Assembly (NCBI GenBank): GCA_045594085.1
Contig: JAZNXW010000017.1
Location: 92,738 to 156,737 of the forward strand
DNA: 64,000 nt
Direction: 5' to 3'
Source: DTU064 sp045594085
GTDB taxonomy: Bacteria > Bacillota > Clostridia > Oscillospirales > CAG-272
Position numbers and translations under genes: made by a program. Below, one piece after another: positions 62,517 through 64,000 of the stretch; the first letter of the stretch is position 1, and each line of letters begins with the position of its first letter. The notes beneath the pieces were generated by a model. The model had not been told where the DNA came from and did not search any database. It saw nothing but the letters and a program-made list of their open reading frames with translations.

Positions 62517-64000
62517 TTACTGTTTTTGGATGACGATACCGGAAAGCGGAGGAAGTGTCATCGAAAGTGCGAGACGCTCGCTCTTATCCTCCGGTGCGGA
62601 CACGTCCACAGCGGTAAGCACATCATCTTTTTCATATGCTCCGCCGAAGCATGTCCATGCGCTGTTGATCAGGACGCGGTATTTGCCCTTGACGGGAACG
62701 GGGATTTTGTAATCCTGCCATTCCGCGCCCGAGAAATTGATGATGACATAGACCTCATTTCCCGCAAGATCGCGGCGTTTATACGCGATGACGTTTCTTG
62801 AGGCATCATCAGCAGATATCCACTCAAAGCCGTCCCAGCTTCCGTCGATCTCCCAAAGTGCGGGAGTTGACAGATACAAATGGTTGATAGCGGCTGTATA
62901 TTTCTGCAGCTCGCGATGCTTGTCATAGCCGAGCATAAACCATTCGAGCTGATTTTCATAATCCCATTCGCGGAACTGACCGAACTCCTGCCCCATAAAC
63001 ATCAGTTTCTTGCCCGGGAAGGTCATCATATGCGTCAAAAACGCTCTCATTCCGTTGAACTTGTTCTCATACGAGCCGAACTGCTTATCCAATAGCGACT
63101 TTTTGCCGTGCACGACCTCATCGTGCGAGACGGAAAGTATGTAATTCTCGGAAAATGCGTACATCATCGGGAAGGTGAGCTTACTGTGACATCCGGAGCG
63201 ATACATAGGATCGCACGCAACGTACTCGAACATATCGTTCGACCAACCCATATTCCATTTAAAGTTGAAACCGAGTCCGCCGATAGCGGGTGACTGCGTT
63301 ATAAGCGGCCACGCGGTCGATTCCTCCGCGATCATCATAACGTCGGGGAATTCACCGTGGACAGTATCATTCAGCTTACGGAAAAACGCTATGGATTCGA
63401 GGTTTTTATTCTCACCGTAGACGTTCGGCACCCAATCGCCGGGCGCGCGGTCGCAATCGAGATACAGCATAGCGGCGACAGCATCGACGCGAATACCGTC
63501 TATGTGATAGTGACGTGCCCAATAAAGCGCGTTTGAAATAAGAAAGCTCTGGACCTCGGGGCGTCCGACGTCAAAGAATCGCGTTCCCCAGACGGGATGC
63601 TCCATTCTGTCCTTGCCCTGATATTCATAGGTCGGATGACCGTCGAATTCGTAAAGTCCGTGCTCGTCCTTCGGGAAATGCGCGGGAACCCAGTCGATAA
63701 TAACTCCGATTCCGTGCGAATGGAGCTTATCTATGAAGTACATAAACTCCTCGGGACGTCCGAATCGAGACGTCGGAGAATAATATCCGCAGACCTGATA
63801 TCCCCACGATCCGTCGAAGGGAAATTCGCTCACCGGCATCAGCTCCACATGAGTGTATCCCATTTGCTTGACGTAGGGAGCAAGCTCGCGTGCGATCTCG
63901 GCGTAGGTCATCACCGTCCCGTCCTCGTGACGTCTCCACGAGCCCAGGTGCAATTCGTATACGTTGAGGGGCTGCGCCATAACCTTTTCACGGGTAAAGC
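62517..64000 (-). CDS. glgB: 1,4-alpha-glucan branching enzyme (5' end cut by window)
   Basis: The frame is open to base 64000 and reads FTREKVMAQPLNVYELHLGSW at the cut; the ATG at 63978-63980 is internal, because GlgB normally has a further 110-150 N-terminal residues including a CBM48 domain. GH13 motifs: GVIIDWVPAHF (region I), DGIRVDAVAAMLY (nucleophile Asp), MMIAEESTAWP (acid/base Glu) and VSHDEVVHG. Cuts and rejoins chains as alpha-1,6 branches. It leads the visible part of the minus-strand glycogen operon; the promoter lies outside the window. Confidence 0.97.
   Translation of the reverse strand, partial: FTREKVMAQPLNVYELHLGSWRRHEDGTVMTYAEIARELAPYVKQMGYTHVELMPVSEFPFDGSWGYQVCGYYSPTSRFGRPEEFMYFIDKLHSHGIGVIIDWVPAHFPKDEHGLYEFDGHPTYEYQGKDRMEHPVWGTRFFDVGRPEVQSFLISNALYWARHYHIDGIRVDAVAAMLYLDCDRAPGDWVPNVYGENKNLESIAFFRKLNDTVHGEFPDVMMIAEESTAWPLITQSPAIGGLGFNFKWNMGWSNDMFEYVACDPMYRSGCHSKLTFPMMYAFSENYILSVSHDEVVHGKKSLLDKQFGSYENKFNGMRAFLTHMMTFPGKKLMFMGQEFGQFREWDYENQLEWFMLGYDKHRELQKYTAAINHLYLSTPALWEIDGSWDGFEWISADDASRNVIAYKRRDLAGNEVYVIINFSGAEWQDYKIPVPVKGKYRVLINSAWTCFGGAYEKDDVLTAVDVSAPEDKSERLALSMTLPPLSGIVIQKQ

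Noticed and set aside
1..64000. CRISPR arrays, tRNA and rRNA genes, insertion sequences
   Set aside because: No regularly spaced direct repeats, cloverleaf-type sequence, rRNA stretches or transposase frames were seen in any intergenic region by eye.

Overview
The window reads as chromosomal DNA of a Firmicutes bacterium of class Clostridia, probably an uncultured gut or anaerobic lineage. GC content looks to be around 50%. The evidence is gene content: a two-subunit GlgC/GlgD glycogen system, an archaeal/eukaryote-type prolyl-tRNA synthetase, free-standing PurO and AICAR transformylase in place of bifunctional PurH, one long-chain PurL, formate-tetrahydrofolate ligase, ECF-type vitamin transporter S components, a DUF1540 protein, the tig-clpP-clpX order and a ZTP riboswitch. 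Genus cannot be fixed from sequence reading alone. No tRNA, rRNA, CRISPR array, transposase or phage structural gene was seen.

Layout. 1-9 kb: 3' part of proS (minus), two unknown membrane proteins, homoserine dehydrogenase followed by a small ACT-like protein, a TlpA-type thioredoxin lipoprotein with a SAM-methyltransferase-like protein, a HAD phosphatase, an SH3b protein and a discoidin-like lipoprotein. 9-14 kb: an XRE/S24 self-cleaving-type regulator divergent from a small membrane protein whose promoter carries two identical 10-bp boxes; a four-helix membrane protein; a cobalamin-riboswitch operon (DUF4430 transcobalamin-like protein plus ECF S component); and a second S component with a short-chain dehydrogenase. 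14.2-29.2 kb: one purine operon behind a ZTP riboswitch, purE-C-F-M-N-O-(AICARFT)-D-L-guaB-fhs, ending at a strong terminator. 29.3-32 kb: argG-argH. 32-32.7 kb: an AT-rich XRE/SLOG divergent pair. 32.7-38 kb: ligA, cell-wall amidase, TtcA-like tRNA thiolase, GHL10 glycosidase lipoprotein. 38-41.4 kb: ECF sigma factor plus a large membrane-anchored leucine-rich-repeat protein. 41.4-48 kb: rplS (inverted), an alkaline-phosphatase-superfamily enzyme likely acting as homoserine kinase, two signal peptidases, rbgA, rnhB, yraN, thrC. 48-53.6 kb: DUF1540, metallophosphoesterase, tig, clpP, clpX, and an unknown membrane/lipoprotein pair. 53.7-64 kb: the minus-strand glycogen operon glgB-glgC-glgD-glgA-glgP-GH13-mazG-like.

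How the genes fit together. The purine operon takes PRPP to IMP and on to XMP. Only the PurB step is missing; fhs supplies 10-formyl-THF for both transformylases, and the ZTP riboswitch senses exactly that cofactor's shortage. PurF lacks its glutaminase cysteine. hom, the ApgM-like enzyme and thrC together could complete aspartate-semialdehyde to threonine. The glycogen operon holds synthesis (GlgCDAB) and breakdown (GlgP, intracellular GH13).

Best candidates for new biology: the HTH/SLOG divergon with a perfect 20-bp palindrome over its promoter, the S24-regulated membrane-protein divergon, the riboswitch-controlled DUF4430/ECF pair, the orphan ACT-like protein beside hom, and the sigma factor coupled to a leucine-rich-repeat sensor. 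All functional statements rest on motifs read by eye; no database search was run.
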